Shown: positions 1 to 11,526, counted from the first letter of the stretch. The stretch: DNA of 64,000 bases from Plicaturopsis crispa FD-325 SS-3 (GCA_000827205.1 KN832563.1:17768-81767), one strand, 5' to 3'. Made by a program: numbers and translations. The notes: generated by a model not told the origin, from the sequence alone.

Positions 1-1095
1 GTGACAACAACCACAACGACGCACGAGGCAACGCCCACGACGCCCACGACGTGCACAACGCCCATGAACGCCCACGACGCCCACGACGCGCACAACGGCG
101 ACGCGCACGGCGCAACCCTGCAGCACGGTACGCGAGATGGTAAGCCATCGCGAGACCGTGCACGCAAGACGACGATGACGAGCAGCGTCTCGTTGCTCGT
201 CGTCGTCACTCCGCCCACCGCCGCCGCTTTCACTCGCCACCCTCAGCACCCATCACGGCCCCGCCGTCTCGCGCGCACTGCGAGCCCGTGCACGCGAGAC
301 GGCAACGACGAAACGAGACGCCAGCAGGCGTCTCGTCGTCGCTTTTCCCCTGCCGCCCCCGCCTTCTCCACCCTCAGCACACCGCGACGGGCCCGCCGTC
401 TTGCGCGCGCTGCGCGCCCGTGCACGCGAGACGGCGACGACGAAACGAGACGCCAGCCGGCGTCTCGTCGTCGTCACTCTACCTGCCGCCGCCGCCTCCC
501 TTCGAGTCTCTCGTCGTGGTCCCTCCACCCGCCGTTGCCGCCGCCGCCACCTTCCTCCTCCCTTAACACACCACCGCGAGCCCGGCCTCTCGCGCGCACT
601 GTGAGCCAGTGCACGCGAGACGACAACGACGAAACGAGACGCCAGCCGGCGTCTCGTCGTCGTCGCTTTCCCGCCGCCGCCTTCCTCCACCCTCAACACA
701 CCACCGCGGGCCCGTCGTCTCGCGGGCTCACAGCGCGCGCGAGACGGCGACGACAAAACGAGACGCCAGCCGGCGTCTCGTCCTCGTCACTCCACCTACT
801 GCCGCCGCCTTCCTCGCCACCCTCAGCACACCGACACGGGCCCGCCGTCTTGCGCGCGCACGCGAGAAGACACGCCGCCGCCGCCGCCTTTCCTCCTACT
901 GCGCTCTTGGGCAAATCCATCCGGACCGCCACCCTCGGATGCACCGTCTTGCGCGCACATGCTAGACAGCACGCCGCCGCCGCCTTCCCTCCCACCGCGC
1001 AGGAGCGCCAATCCATCCATGCATACCTGCACATCAGGACCGCCCCACTTCCCCGACGCCCGCTGGCGTCTCAGTAACGCCCACGCTGGCACGGC
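1..1095. repeat. GC-rich hairpin minisatellite
   Basis: This stretch is built from diverged copies of a roughly 125-190 bp unit. Each unit carries a near-perfect hairpin made of ACGAGACGCC, a four-base loop, and GGCGTCTCGT, seen at 313-336, 445-468, 634-657 and 758-781. Between the hairpins sit C-rich runs, a 'CACCCTCAGCACACC' block and 'CCCGCCGTCTCGCGCGCA'. Open frames run through on both strands, but they only reflect the absence of A/T-rich stops and are rich in Arg, Ala and Pro; I do not regard them as genes. The block starts before the window. Confidence 0.7.
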
Positions 1096-1515
1096 ATCTT
1101 CAGCAAATACGCTGCACTTACAGTGTCAGCATCCATGCCCACGCCGCTTCAACAGCTGCATTTCTGTGTTTGTTATTCTTACATGGTTTTTTATTTCTAG
1201 TCTATGTCTGTGCTTTTGAACGTGTATTTGTACTTTCAAACATGAGGTATTGAGTATATTTTTCATACGCAAAACACCATATCTGCCCCCTAAAGCTATT
1301 ATATTCTAAACATAGGATGGTGTTAGGAATGTGGTTTCCAGCTATAAGAGCTATTAGAGCACCTCTACTTATCTAACCGCATTTCCATATATTGACACTC
1401 AAATTCACTAGAAGTCAAGCTAGCTATAGATTGTATTTGGAGCTATACGTGCACCATTCTAACTATATGTGCTATTACAAATTTTGTGTTTCTATATAGC
1501 AAAAGGGGTTTTCCT
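1096..1515. other. AT-rich spacer abutting the broken MYND gene
   Basis: Base composition switches abruptly from GC-rich repeat to AT-rich sequence with several AGCTATA/GAGCTATTA-like words. No gene is visible. Its right edge lies where similarity to the MYND family begins (about 1516), so it probably belongs to an insertion or rearrangement that replaced the gene's 5' half. No terminal repeat could be defined because the left edge is obscured. Confidence 0.4.
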
Positions 1516-2321
1516 GATGTTGCTGTCACGTCTGCGTGCAGCACTCGCCGCCGCCGCCGTAGACGACGTCAACGTGCATCTATCGATCATCGGAAGTCTC
1601 GCTTCCTCTCCACGTCGGCCTCTTCAACTCGCGCTGGCTAATCAAGGCGCCATACCCGAGATAATAAAGGTATTGATGTGGTGCAATACACGCCTTCCAG
1701 ACGCAAATACGATGAAAGCGATCGTTTTATCCTACGGCTGCATTCACCAGGGCTTTTACTCTACTAACGGCTCCGTATGGGCGGTTCAAGCCATGGAGTC
1801 TGGCCTCCTCTCTGCCATGCTAGGTTCTGGTAAATAGATCAAAATTGCGTACCATTCGGCTTTGGTCGAGATCATCACCGTGGAGTTTCTGTCCAAGCTG
1901 CTTTCGAAGTACCTCATCTTCCGCTCCGTTCTCCGCGCCGTGCGCAAGGCTATTCGCCAGGTCAAGAAAAAGGGCCTCGAAAGTAAAGCGTCTGCTGGAG
2001 CTCTGTGGGATGGGTGGAACGAGTTCCAGATGCTCGCCGAGGCGCGGCTAATTCACTATGGAACCCAAACCAGGTGACAGTAGCTCTGTGACAGAGCTAT
2101 GTTCATACTTCACTCATTAATAGAGCTACGACTGAGTGAACACAAATAGAGCTATTTCAGCTCGGTTTGACTGAGTGAATATTTTCACTCTGTCTCTGAG
2201 TGCCTTTAGCTCGATCCAATTCCGCGAGAAAATGCAAAGTCCATCATGGCGTCGCCTCCTTGTGCGCCACAGTGACACAAACAAACATCAACGGCAACCT
2301 GGCTCGACGACGCCCGTCGCC

Positions 2322-2975
2322 AGGACCTATGATAGTCCCAATGGAGGTCACATACGGAGTCCGGACAAATTTTTGATTTTGAGCCCCGAATGTTGGATAT
2401 TTGTCCGGACAAATCGCAAAAATCTGACAACAGGTCGGATATTTAGTCCGGACAAGCCAAATTGGCGCCACAGAGGTCTGATATTTGTCCGGACAACCTC
2501 CTTACACGGAAATTGTCCGCCTCCATATACGACCGGTCGGCGGCTGGGCTCGTGGTCTATCGAGTTTTGTATAGAAAGCTGGCCAGTTTGGGTCCTATCG
2601 GTACTTTGTACCTCCGTATTTACCCCGTTCTTATTATTTCTTAATGTCTTACTCGCCGCTACACATAAATCCGTAGATACTCATTGTGTTTGCTCCCGAG
2701 CTCTCCTTAATTTGGGGTAGACCACTCAAATGCATACTTGACCTGAGTAGGGCACTAATATGTGCTTACACCGCCTACGACAATATTCTGGAATTTTTCG
2801 CGAATTTATTCGATTTTTAGATGTCTGATACGTAGTCCGGACAAGGCCATTTTTCCTTCGAGGTCGGATACATAGTCCGGACAAAATCTTCGGCACGTGC
2901 GGTTCAGAGTCCGGACAAATTATATTCGATTATTTTTTTCAGTATGTGACCTCCATTGGGACTATCATCGGTCCT
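2322..2975. mobile_element. 654 bp MITE with 34 bp TIRs and 8 bp TSD
   Basis: The terminal inverted repeats start AGGACC(T/G)ATGATAG and run 34 bp with one mismatch. They are flanked by the exact 8 bp duplication CCGTCGCC (2314-2321 and 2976-2983). The interior is non-coding and contains seven copies of the palindromic word TTGTCCGGACAA or close variants. An 8 bp duplication fits hAT or KDZ/Zisupton-type transposons. It is nested in the CACTA element, so it is younger than that insertion or travelled with it. Its end structure resembles that of the large element at 54115-63698. Confidence 0.8.
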
Positions 2976-3298
2976 CCGTCGCCGACCATGTTCTCAACGT
3001 TGATGACCATCACACCTATCTAGATATCTACGGCCAGTCAATCTTGTCTCAGATACGGCTTTTCATTCCTTCCTGTGTCTGGTTATAGTCGACCGTATAC
3101 AAGGCCAGTGCGCGAGAGGATCTCAACAGCGACCCCGAATGGAAGTTGCTTGACAACGTCGGACCTGTCTTGGACGCGCGACACGACCACGCAAATGGGG
3201 CGCAGTAGTGCGTCGGTAGAGCCTTCTTTCCATACATGCTGCCATCTATGACGAATCGAACACAAATAATACCTTCGAAAGCCCTCAAAAGGGACCCC

Positions 3299-4535
3299 CT
3301 GCCGATGTCATCTTCCAACGCAAGCGAGTCGCACTCCTCGTCCCCGCGTCATTCATAAACTCTGGCCCCCTCTCAGCGCATCAACGCACTGCTCGCAAAT
3401 GGCCCCGCCTTCCCCCTTGGCTCCCCGAGAGCGACCCGAACACTGGCAGTCTCGAGCGCTATAACGGAGAATACCAGCCAGGCGCGTCGAATTCCGACAG
3501 TGCACCTTTAGCTAGAAAAAATGAGCTGCACGCGCTGTCAATACGCGAAGGCCGGTCAAAACTTCTCGCCTTCGACGAGGACGCAAATTTACCCATCGAC
3601 ATCTACCGCCCAGTCTGACTGGGATGCACCGCAAAAGTGTGTTGGAGCGGGCCCTTTGACGCCCACACGGGTTAAATGTCCGCCAGCGCAGGATAATTGG
3701 AATGAGGCTTTCGAGAACCCGTCGGTACGTGGTCCTCGCCGTCGTTCGACGCCCCGCAAAGCGCTGTCATCCGTACCACCCCGAGTCCTGGGACGACCAT
3801 TTCGAGGACGCGCCGCCGTCGAACCTCGTCATGCCCAAGCGGCCCCGGTCCACGTCCACGCAGACGCTCAACTTGTCCGACGAGGACGAGTTTGGGGCCG
3901 CGCCCGAGGAGGAGGAGCGCACCGTGATCGTGCGCGTCAGGCGTCGTCGCCCCCGCCCGTCCCCCTGCTCTCCGACGGCATCCGCAGTGGCAGCGTTTTC
4001 TCTGCGTCTTCTCCATCCCGCTGCGCCCACCAGGTGCTCAACGACGAGTCGGACGACGGCGATTTCGAGCAGGAGGAGGACGGGGATGCACAGGCGGATC
4101 CGCAGCAGCACGAGCTCGTGGGGACGCCGCCGCTGCCCTCGTCCCCGCCGACGCCGAACACCCTTCTCCAGCGCATCGGCTCCGTGAAGAAATGGCTAAG
4201 ATGGCTGATTTATCCAGCCGACGATCTTCACGGCGCGCGCCGCGCACATTTTGCAGGAGATATCTCAGTCTACCGGCTGTGTGTCATCAAGCACGAGGAT
4301 ACAGAGGACGTCGCTTACCTGGTCAGCGAGCCCGCGTACAGCCTCGGTGCAGCAATCATATATGAGCGGGCACTGCACAGGTATGTCCCCCCTCTACTGT
4401 ATCTGGAATGGGAAATATCTCATCGGGATATATGTAGGCCGACGCATAGACCAGCGGCATCCGAACGATGTCGACCTCGCCCCCCGCAACGACGAAGGCC
4501 TTCAAAGGGTTCGGTCGTCCGCGCATCGTGACGAT
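3299..4535 (+). pseudogene. Captured or decayed coding fragments inside the CACTA element
   Basis: Two coding-like blocks are visible. Block one (about 3299-3618) reads ADVIFQRKRVALLVPASFI and later NELHALSIREGRSKLLAFDE before a stop; I do not recognise it. Block two (about 3745-4200) changes frame at least once and includes ESWDDHFEDAPPSN, an acidic stretch SDEDEFGAAPEEEE and LLQRIGSVKKW. Those words remind me of basidiomycete Byr4/Bfa1-type GAP proteins, which would make this host sequence picked up by the transposon, but that is recollection rather than demonstrated similarity. GC content is higher than in the flanking transposon arms, in line with a foreign origin. Confidence 0.35.
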
Positions 4536-5779
4536 AGTAGTAGGTTTGCGATGTGGGCTTGGGAACAGCGGGAGGCCACTAGTTTGAATGCGGGTGGTCA
4601 CCGAATCTATTACTGCGTTCTCTGTGTATGATGCATCTCATGTAGCGTCAATCCATTCGATTTTAACCGTATAAAGCATTGTGTATGCGCTTGTAGCTCA
4701 GTGGTATGGTACAAGTAACCACAATACCGAGTGACCGCGAATTCACCCATGCACAGAGCTAATATTACCCACACGACCTGGCAGGGCGGAACAGAGTGAA
4801 AGCGGACTTTCGGAGAGCTAATCGTAGCTCTGTCCTCATAGAGCGGTTTCACTCGTTTACATAGTGAAAATATTAGAGATGAGTGATTTGCGCTCTGTAC
4901 AAGAGCTACTGTAGCTCTATTACAGAGTGAATCACAGAGCTACTTTCACCCAGTCTGGGTTCCATAGTGATTCAGCTTGATGCTTGGGACAAGAGGGGCG
5001 GGCGCAGTGTACTCCAGAGGTGCAGTCGCACGCAGGTACCCACGATTTTTTATCATGTGTACAGTAACGATCGCTGACTGAGTCGCATCGTGTCAGTGTA
5101 CAGTGAAATACGACGATGATATGATGAAACGATGCTCGGGATGTCTGGGCTCGCTGTACTGCTCCAAGGAATGCCAGCGGCTAGACTGGGCACTACATAG
5201 ACGCAGCTGCAAGTCACAGCGTAAGCTGCTACAAGGTAGCCATCAATAACTGTCCGTTGTCGTCAATGTTCTGACTGTACGCTTACAGAGGGGCTGCGGA
5301 TGCCGCGAGACATGCTCGACGAAAGCTTCTACGGGTACATCACGGACCACGATATAGCCTGCCGCCTGCCCGGCATCGCGCAACGCGCAGCCGCGTCCGG
5401 CGTCCCCATGAACACCCTCGTCCTGGAATGCAACTACGCAACGGTGCCCCCCTCGTTCGACGTGAAGCACGTATCGGACTACCCCCTTCCGCCGGATCCG
5501 ACTGCCGCTGAACGCGACTGGAACGACAAGCTGCGGCGCGCGGAGGGCAGCAACGGAAGGGTGATGGCGACGAAAACTATAGTCCCGCAGGACGAGGTCG
5601 ATGAGGAGTTGCTCATGTCGTTGATTGACCTCGAGGTCGCTTTAAGCGAGCGTTAGTGCATGATACTTACAGCATTATGCATTTCTTCAACTTCCCGAAC
5701 CCATTCAGCGACAGGACTTGGGGGATGTCGAGATTGACTAGATTGTTTTCATTCCACACCTATAGATACATCGTACCTA

Positions 5780-7344
5780 CTAACTCCTGTAATCGCCGTT
5801 GATCTTAACATAATCCTGTACGCGCACTTTTGTTAACATCCACCGACCGTTGAAAACAGATTCAAGGAAAACGCACGTAGCTGAAATCGCACGTCCAGTA
5901 CACCACGCTCTCCTCGCCGAGCGCGAGGTCGACGCGTACCTCGATATCCTCGTGCTCGAGCAGCGCGCGTGCACGCGCCTCGTCCACGGGCACGGGCTCG
6001 CCGTTTGCCAGTACATTGAGCGGCGCCGCGTCAGGGTCGGTGGGGATGAAGGACACGGAGACGCGTGCGGGGTCGACGGGCGCGGAGAGGCCCTGCACGG
6101 AGCCGGTAGCGGCGAGGATACGGCCCCAGCTACGATTGGAACTAGGTAAGGTGATGAGGGTGAGGGTGGAGGGGGCTTACTTTGCGTCCTCGCCGAAGAG
6201 CGCGGTTTTGACGAGTGCGGAGGTGGATATTTTGGATGCAATGGCGTGTGCGTCGTCATACGTCTGCGCTCCCTGTTTCGCAGAGTCAGTGCGAGAAAGG
6301 ACGAGCGAGCGGAGGGGGACTCACGGTGACTTTGACAGTAACAAACTTGGTGGCACCCTCGCCATCGCGCACGACGAGCTGCGCCAGCTCTGCAGCAAAG
6401 TCCGTGAGCGCGTCGCGGAACTGCGCGTACTCCATGGGGTGCGTCTCCTCTGCGATCTCCTCGTACCTACCTTCCTGCGCACCCGCGCCGTTCGCAAGCA
6501 GGAGCACGGTGTCGTTCGTGCTCATATCGCCGTCGACGGAGATGGCGTTGAAGGAGCGCTGGACGGCGTGTGTGAGCGCGGACTGGAGGGCGGCGGGGGC
6601 GAGGGGCGCGTCGGTGAAGAGCGCGGCGAGGAGCGTGGCGTGCGGGGGCGCGGGGGGCAGCATGCGCGGGTGGATCATGCCCGCGCCCTTGTCGATGCCA
6701 GCGATGCGGTACGTGCGGTCGCCGAGCGCGAAAGTGCGCGCGCGCAGCTTGGGGAAGGTGTCGGTGGTCATGAAAGCGTGGGCGGCGGCGTCGTACGCTG
6801 CGGGCGTGGACGCGAGCGTAGGCACGATAGTGGCGACCCCGTTGATGATTTTGTCGATGGGCAGGTGCTGCCCGATAACGCCTGTGCTCATGACCAGCGT
6901 TTCCTCCGCGCCGTCAAGCCCCAGCTCCTGCAGCACTCCGTCGCCCGCCTTGACCATCTTCCACGCATCCTCCAGCCCCTTCTCGCCGGTGACAGCGTTC
7001 GCGCAGCCGCTGTTCACGACGACAGCGCGTGCGCGCCCATTGGTACGTCCTAGGATCGTCCGAGATACGAGAACGGGAGCTGCAGGAAAGGCGTTTGCTG
7101 TGAAGACCGCAGCCGCCGACGTAGGATGTTGTGATGTCGAGACGAGGACTGCCAAGTCGGGTGCTGCTGTTTTCTTGACACCGCAATGCACGCCAGCTAG
7201 CAGAAAGCCTTGGGGCAACACAGAGGGCGGTAGTGCCGCATGAAAGCGAGACTTTGGCAACGGATTTGATTTGGATGCAACGGAGGAGGAAAAGCGCTGA
7301 GACTGTCGCTGCAACGCGCGGGCGACACGGTTGACGGAGACCAT
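5780..7344 (-). CDS. Arginine biosynthesis bifunctional protein ArgJ (mitochondrial)
   Basis: Ornithine acetyltransferase/N-acetylglutamate synthase: moves acetyl from N-acetylornithine to glutamate in the mitochondrial arginine pathway. Four exons (7344-6325, 6272-6181, 6129-5877, 5815-5780) give 466 aa, normal for fungi. Visible landmarks are NSGCANA (111-117), STGVIG (153-158), FMTTDTFPK (191-199), KGAGMIHP (219-226) and the C-terminus NGDYRS. The first ~30 residues are rich in Arg and Ser without acids, fitting a mitochondrial presequence. The self-cleavage site that yields alpha and beta chains is expected at A236-T237; seven extra residues (LPPAPPH) lie just before it, where relatives usually have PNMATLL or PNMATML. 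The ATG at 7344 is chosen because it begins the presequence; an in-frame upstream ATG lies near 7446. A TATAAA-like box lies about 50 bp upstream. Divergent from eL33. Confidence 0.95.
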
Positions 7345-7800
7345 TGTCGCTCTCAGTCGGGGCTCGTTGGCTCGGAGTCCTTTCTTCACACCTTTATATG
7401 ACTCGGTATGACTGCACGGCGTTTGTTGGGATTGGTCGGTCGACAAGCTGTGTTATACTATGCGACGAATGGAAGAAAGCGCGCAAAAATGTATTTCGAC
7501 GGTGTAAGCGCGCGTCTAGCTACAGGTAAACGATTGCACGATACGGACTTGCCGTACACCGAGGAGACTGCTCTACTCTGCCATCGCTCCGTTACTCGTC
7601 GCGCCATAGGTTCAGCGAACGAGTGCAGCTCTGAAAACTGCATCGACGGTGCAGAAAAAGTTCAGCCACACGAAAAGTTTTATAGGAGTTGAGTCACACG
7701 TCACATGTGACGAGTGACTCGCTTGCTCGACGGCGCGCAAGGACCTAACGAACGACATCAAGACTACTCTCTACCAACCAAGGAAGGCCGACCGACGACG

Positions 7801-8583
7801 ATGGGAAGCTCAAGGTGCGTTGCTACGTTCTGCTTGGTCGTACTGGCAGGAGACATAGAGGAAGAATGTCGCTGGAATGGGTTGGATGGACTCCAGATCG
7901 CTCGGATGACGCTGGCGACGGCATGCCAACTCGGCGTTTCCTCTAGCATTTCCTCTTCACTCTCGCTTTCCGCCTGCTGCAATCGCTGATACGAGCACGT
8001 CAAACGCCTGCAGACTCTACTCCAAAGGCCGCGTCCTCGGGCACAAGCGCGCCAAGCGCAACACCCGCCCCAACACTTCCCTCATCCAGATCGAGGGTGT
8101 CGCCACCAAGGAGGACGCACAGTTCTACCTCGGGAAGCGTGTCGCATACGTCTACCGCGCAAAGACGGAGGTCCGGGGGAGCAAAGTCAGGGTCATCTGG
8201 GGGTGAGTCCTCTAATCTCGTTATCCCGCAGCGGTGCTGCGCTATCCGAATTCCTGGGTGGCGATCGCACGGCTTTACCGTCGACATCTCTATCCAGCCG
8301 TTGCATGACATTCGTTGTTCGCTCTTTTCTTCATGACCGAGAAATCGCCGCCTCTATACCTTATCGTATACCTTCGAGCGTCCGCTGACAATCCTCTTTC
8401 TTCCACAGACGGGTAACACGCCCACACGGCGGTTCCGGTGTCGTAAAATCAAAATTCAGGTCCAACCTCCCCCCTCGCGCATTTGGCGCGAGCGTCCGTG
8501 TGGTACGTACTCGTGCTCTCCTCGTGCGCCTCTGCATATCGTCTAACTGAGGTCTACAGATGCTCTACCCGTCGACGATCTAG
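7801..8583 (+). CDS. RPL33: 60S ribosomal protein eL33 (L35A/L33 family)
   Basis: Structural protein of the large cytosolic ribosomal subunit. Four exons (7801-7814, 8014-8202, 8409-8502, 8560-8583) give 106 aa, against 107 in yeast. The protein starts [20 protein letters not shown] and continues with [20 protein letters not shown] and [12 protein letters not shown], ending in RVMLYPSTI, all diagnostic of L35Ae. The first exon is only 14 nt and ends inside an Arg codon; the ATG at 7801 is preferred because it gives the family-typical short N-terminus. The 199 and 206 bp introns are long for this window, a common trait of ribosomal protein genes. It is divergent from argJ across about 456 bp. 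Confidence 0.93.
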
Positions 8584-9055
8584 ACGCATGACCTGTACCC
8601 GCTATCCTGCATTTTCTCCCTACGTATATTGCCAATATGAATATGGGCTACGCCATGCTTTCTACGGAAACTCGTTGCTTGTGATTGTGAAGAATTCTCG
8701 TGCACCGTCGTAAGTATTCGATGCATGCAGTGTTCGTCCTCTCGTGGAGTCAGGAGGGCACGACCACGTTGATGTTCAGAATCCTGACCGGTGTCCCAAG
8801 CTGCTTGAAGTTCAGTGTTCACGCAGGCCCAGGTCATCCGCTGGGCTTCAACCGAGGTGTCTACCCTGCACATGCGCAAACTGCTTAAGTGCATGTCGTG
8901 TGTCGTAGAGGATTCATGGGCATCCTTCGATAACCTTGGACTGTGGTGCGTAAGATTGAAAACCAAACCAAATATTATATTTCACCCATGCACAGAGAAA
9001 CAAGCAGTATATACGATAGCAGGATCCACCGAAACAATGTCCACCACGCGAGGAA
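8584..9055. other. Intergenic spacer
   Basis: Separates the convergent 3' ends of eL33 and the RhoGAP gene. I see no gene, repeat or RNA in it; short open frames here have no family resemblance. Confidence 0.5.
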
Positions 9056-11526
9056 CTACATCGTGGCATCGAGCAACTTACGGATCTCCTCGACCTGCTG
9101 CATCGCCCTGTCCCGGTCCGACCTGAAGTCCTCGATCTGCGAACGGAGCGCCTGGTCTACGATCTTCGACGCGCCCTTGATATTATCGCAGCTAGCACGC
9201 TGCGCCTCCTCGAGGACGGCGACCTTCGCGCTCAGCGCGCGCACCTCCTCCTGCGAGCGGAACGTCTGCGCCAGCGACTCCGTCACGACGTCGTTGTTCC
9301 GCGCGAGCTCGCTTTCCAGCGCCCGGATCTGCTCCTCGGCACTCACGAGGCGTGACTTCGTGTCCTCGATGCGCCGCGCGGAGACCGTGAGCTCCGAGTC
9401 CTTCGTGCAGATAACCTTGTTGAGCGCGAGCAGTGCGGAGTGCGGCGTCAGCGAGATGGTGCTCGTCGAGTAGATACTCTCGGAGTCCGAGCGCACGCTG
9501 ATCTTGTCCGAAGTGGCGAACAGGGTGTCGGTGGGCACGAGGCCGCGGTCTTTCGGGTCCAGCGAGAAGGCCCTGCCCTCCACGATCTCAGGGAGGCTTG
9601 TCGCCACCGTCGCAGGCGTCTCAGTGGCACGCGAGACGGGGGAGCGCGAGCCGGTGCTGGACTCGCTTGACGGATAGTCGCTATCAGGGACCGCGTTGCG
9701 CACGGTTAGCGGTCTCGTCGCGGTGGGCGGGTGGCTGATCGTCGAGCTACGGTGCGACCGAGTGGTCTTCGGAGAAGCCTTGGTCTCCTCACGCCCCCGG
9801 GCCTTCTCGTTCGAGCCTGGAGACATGCTCGCAGCACGTCGGCGCCCAGAACGAGGGGCTTTCTCCGCCCTCGGTTGCGCGGAGGTCTCACTCTCGCGCA
9901 GATCTTGGACGCGCGAGCGTGCCTTCTCTTTTTCTTCCGCAGGCGCGATGGCCTCGCCTTTTGGCGTGTTGGAAAGCGGCTCGTTGTCAGTTTGGTCCGG
10001 CGTATCAACGAGTCCCTCGAGGATTCTCCACCAGCGAGTCAAGATCCACAGCATCATGCGACGCGCACTAGGCTTGCTTCCCCCGAGCAGCTTGTGTCCG
10101 AACAGGCGGGCAAGGTCGTCCAAAGTGAGGCCATTCCCGGACGATGTTGGAATCTGCGTGAAGAATGCGCAGAGATACACAAGCAGGGAGAAGTTGGGGG
10201 TCGGGAGGAGCTTGAAGAGCAGCTGCGCGATCTGGATCTGGCAGGTCTCAACGTCGTAGAGGTCAACCTCGTCGTCACCCTTGGGCGGGGGCGCCGGGGG
10301 GTAGTAACGATTGGCGGTGAGGTCTTCAGTGCCCTTCTTGACCTTCTTGCCCTTGATCGGCATGCCCCAGCGGTGCTCGCGCGCCTCCTCCTGCTCTTGG
10401 TCCTCGCGCTCCCGGCGCTCGTTCTCGCGCACCATGCTCGGCTTCACGCACCACGACCAGAAGCAGCCGTAGAAGTTCGAGTCGAGCACGGTCGTGGGGA
10501 GAGACGAGAGGTACGTCGTTAGGAGCGCGCAGATGTCGGGCATGGACTCTTTGCGGAGGGAGCACGCCGCGCCGAAATCGCGTGGACTCGGGGTGTTCGG
10601 CGTGATGCGGGTGTTGAACCGCTGGATGAGCTCGAGATGGCGTTCGCGATCGGGCAGCGTGCGGAATAGCCCGTGCTGGTACAGACCTAGGATACAAATT
10701 AGAAGCTGAAGCACAAGTGTATTGATGGTGCACAAACCTGTCCGATAGAGTTCCTCGACGCATGCAACCACGACGATAGGCAAATCATGCTGATAGTTGC
10801 CAAAGGTTGTTGGGGCAGAGGCGTATAGGCAAGCATACTCGAGGGTCTCTCCGAATACATCTAGAGGCAGCCGTCAGTCAGTGCACGTCATGCATCTTGT
10901 TATGAACACCAGTACTGACGCTCGCTCGTGCCGATCCTTACGGCCTGGTCCCGAGTCCTCAAGTATTCCGCCTCCCTCTTCTGAGAGGCCGCGATGTCCT
11001 TGAGATCGAAGTGGTCGATGAGCCGCATCTGGTTCGACCGCAGGACGACGTCGAGTGCGCGTATAAGCCACTGTGCATTCTCACGGGGCATGTACGACGG
11101 GGTCGGTCCCATCCTTGGCGTTTTAGTCTCGACCACGCGGCCGTCTGACTTGCCCACCGCGGGCGACATGCGCGGCGAGTCAGCGCCGATGCGGGGAGAC
11201 GGCTGCTGGCCTGCAGCAACTGCGACACGGTCGCGCTCGTATTCGCGGGTGGAAGCCCGTTCGGCTGACGCGTGAGACGTACCGCGCTCGTATGCGATGG
11301 CGGCGGCGTTTCCTGGCGTCTGCGTGCGGCTGGCAGTCAGAGCCGCGGGAAGCGAGGCAAAGCGGTTGCGCGGCGTGTGCCGCTGCTCTGTGGGGCGCGA
11401 ATACGCGACAGAGCTGCGCTTGCCGAGCGGGGAGGCTGTGGGGGAGGAGGGCGTGTTCGAGGATTCTGCAAAGTCGCTGGGCTGGCGCAGAATACCGCGC
11501 GGGCTGCGAGGGGATGGTCCGGCCAT
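9056..11526 (-). CDS. RhoGAP-domain protein with C-terminal coiled coil
   Basis: Predicted GTPase-activating protein for a Rho-family GTPase, so a role in polarity or the cytoskeleton is likely. Three exons (11526-10920, 10860-10738, 10686-9056) give 786 aa with phases intact. Residues 1-200 are disordered and Ser/Pro-rich. The GAP domain spans roughly 200-430: VFGETLEYACLYAS, DLPIVVVACVEELY, then GLYQHGLFRTLPD, whose Arg is the expected catalytic finger (relatives usually have GIFRxSG). The middle is Ser/Arg/Pro-rich, and the last ~115 residues (CTKDSELTVSARRIEDTK onward) form a coiled coil. The first donor is GTCAGT; the alternative GTAAGG donor upstream breaks the GAP domain frame, which is why it was rejected. 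Distal Ser-rich regions suggest phosphorylation control (inference). Confidence 0.85.

Larger units (their letters stand above)
2054..4969. mobile_element. Non-autonomous CACTA (CMC/EnSpm) transposon
   Basis: Both ends carry the inverted repeat CACTATGGAACCCA, and the 3 bp target duplication ATT lies at 2051-2053 and 4970-4972. A CACTA terminus with a 3 bp duplication is the signature of the CACTA superfamily. Both subterminal regions are packed with short repeats around the word TAGCTCTGT/ACAGAGCTA, the usual arrangement of transposase binding sites in this group. No transposase is recognisable inside; instead there is a nested MITE (2322-2975) and coding-like fragments (3299-4535). The clean target duplication indicates insertion into the MYND gene as a single event. 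Confidence 0.85.
1516..5656 (+). pseudogene. MYND-finger family gene, 5'-truncated and split by a transposon
   Basis: The translated pieces match the intact MYND proteins at 18142-19993 and 51628-53503 (for example RLRAALAAAAVDDVNVHLS, KYLIFRSVLRAVRKAIRQ, YCSKECQRLDWALH, and MPRDMLDESFYGYITDHD). About 200 N-terminal codons are missing. A Trp codon has become TAG at 1835-1837. A 2,916 bp CACTA-type element interrupts the frame at 2054-4969; removing one copy of its ATT duplication restores ARLIQLDAWDK. The two introns before and after the MYND exon keep normal splice sites (donor 5035, acceptor about 5101; 5221-5288), and the C-terminal exon ends at 5656. Clearly non-functional. Confidence 0.85.

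Noticed and set aside
1-1077. 358-codon open frame through the window start and several overlapping frames on both strands
   Set aside because: They are open only because the GC-rich tandem repeat lacks stops; composition is repetitive Arg/Ala/Pro and frames change between units.
4688-4760. tRNA-like sequence: A-box TAGCTCAGTGGTA with a 7 bp acceptor-like stem GTGTATG/CATGCAC
   Set aside because: The D-arm would need a 6 bp stem and the B-box (GCGAATTCACC) is poor; no anticodon arm folds well. It lies in the CACTA subterminal repeat zone, where TAGCTC words are expected.
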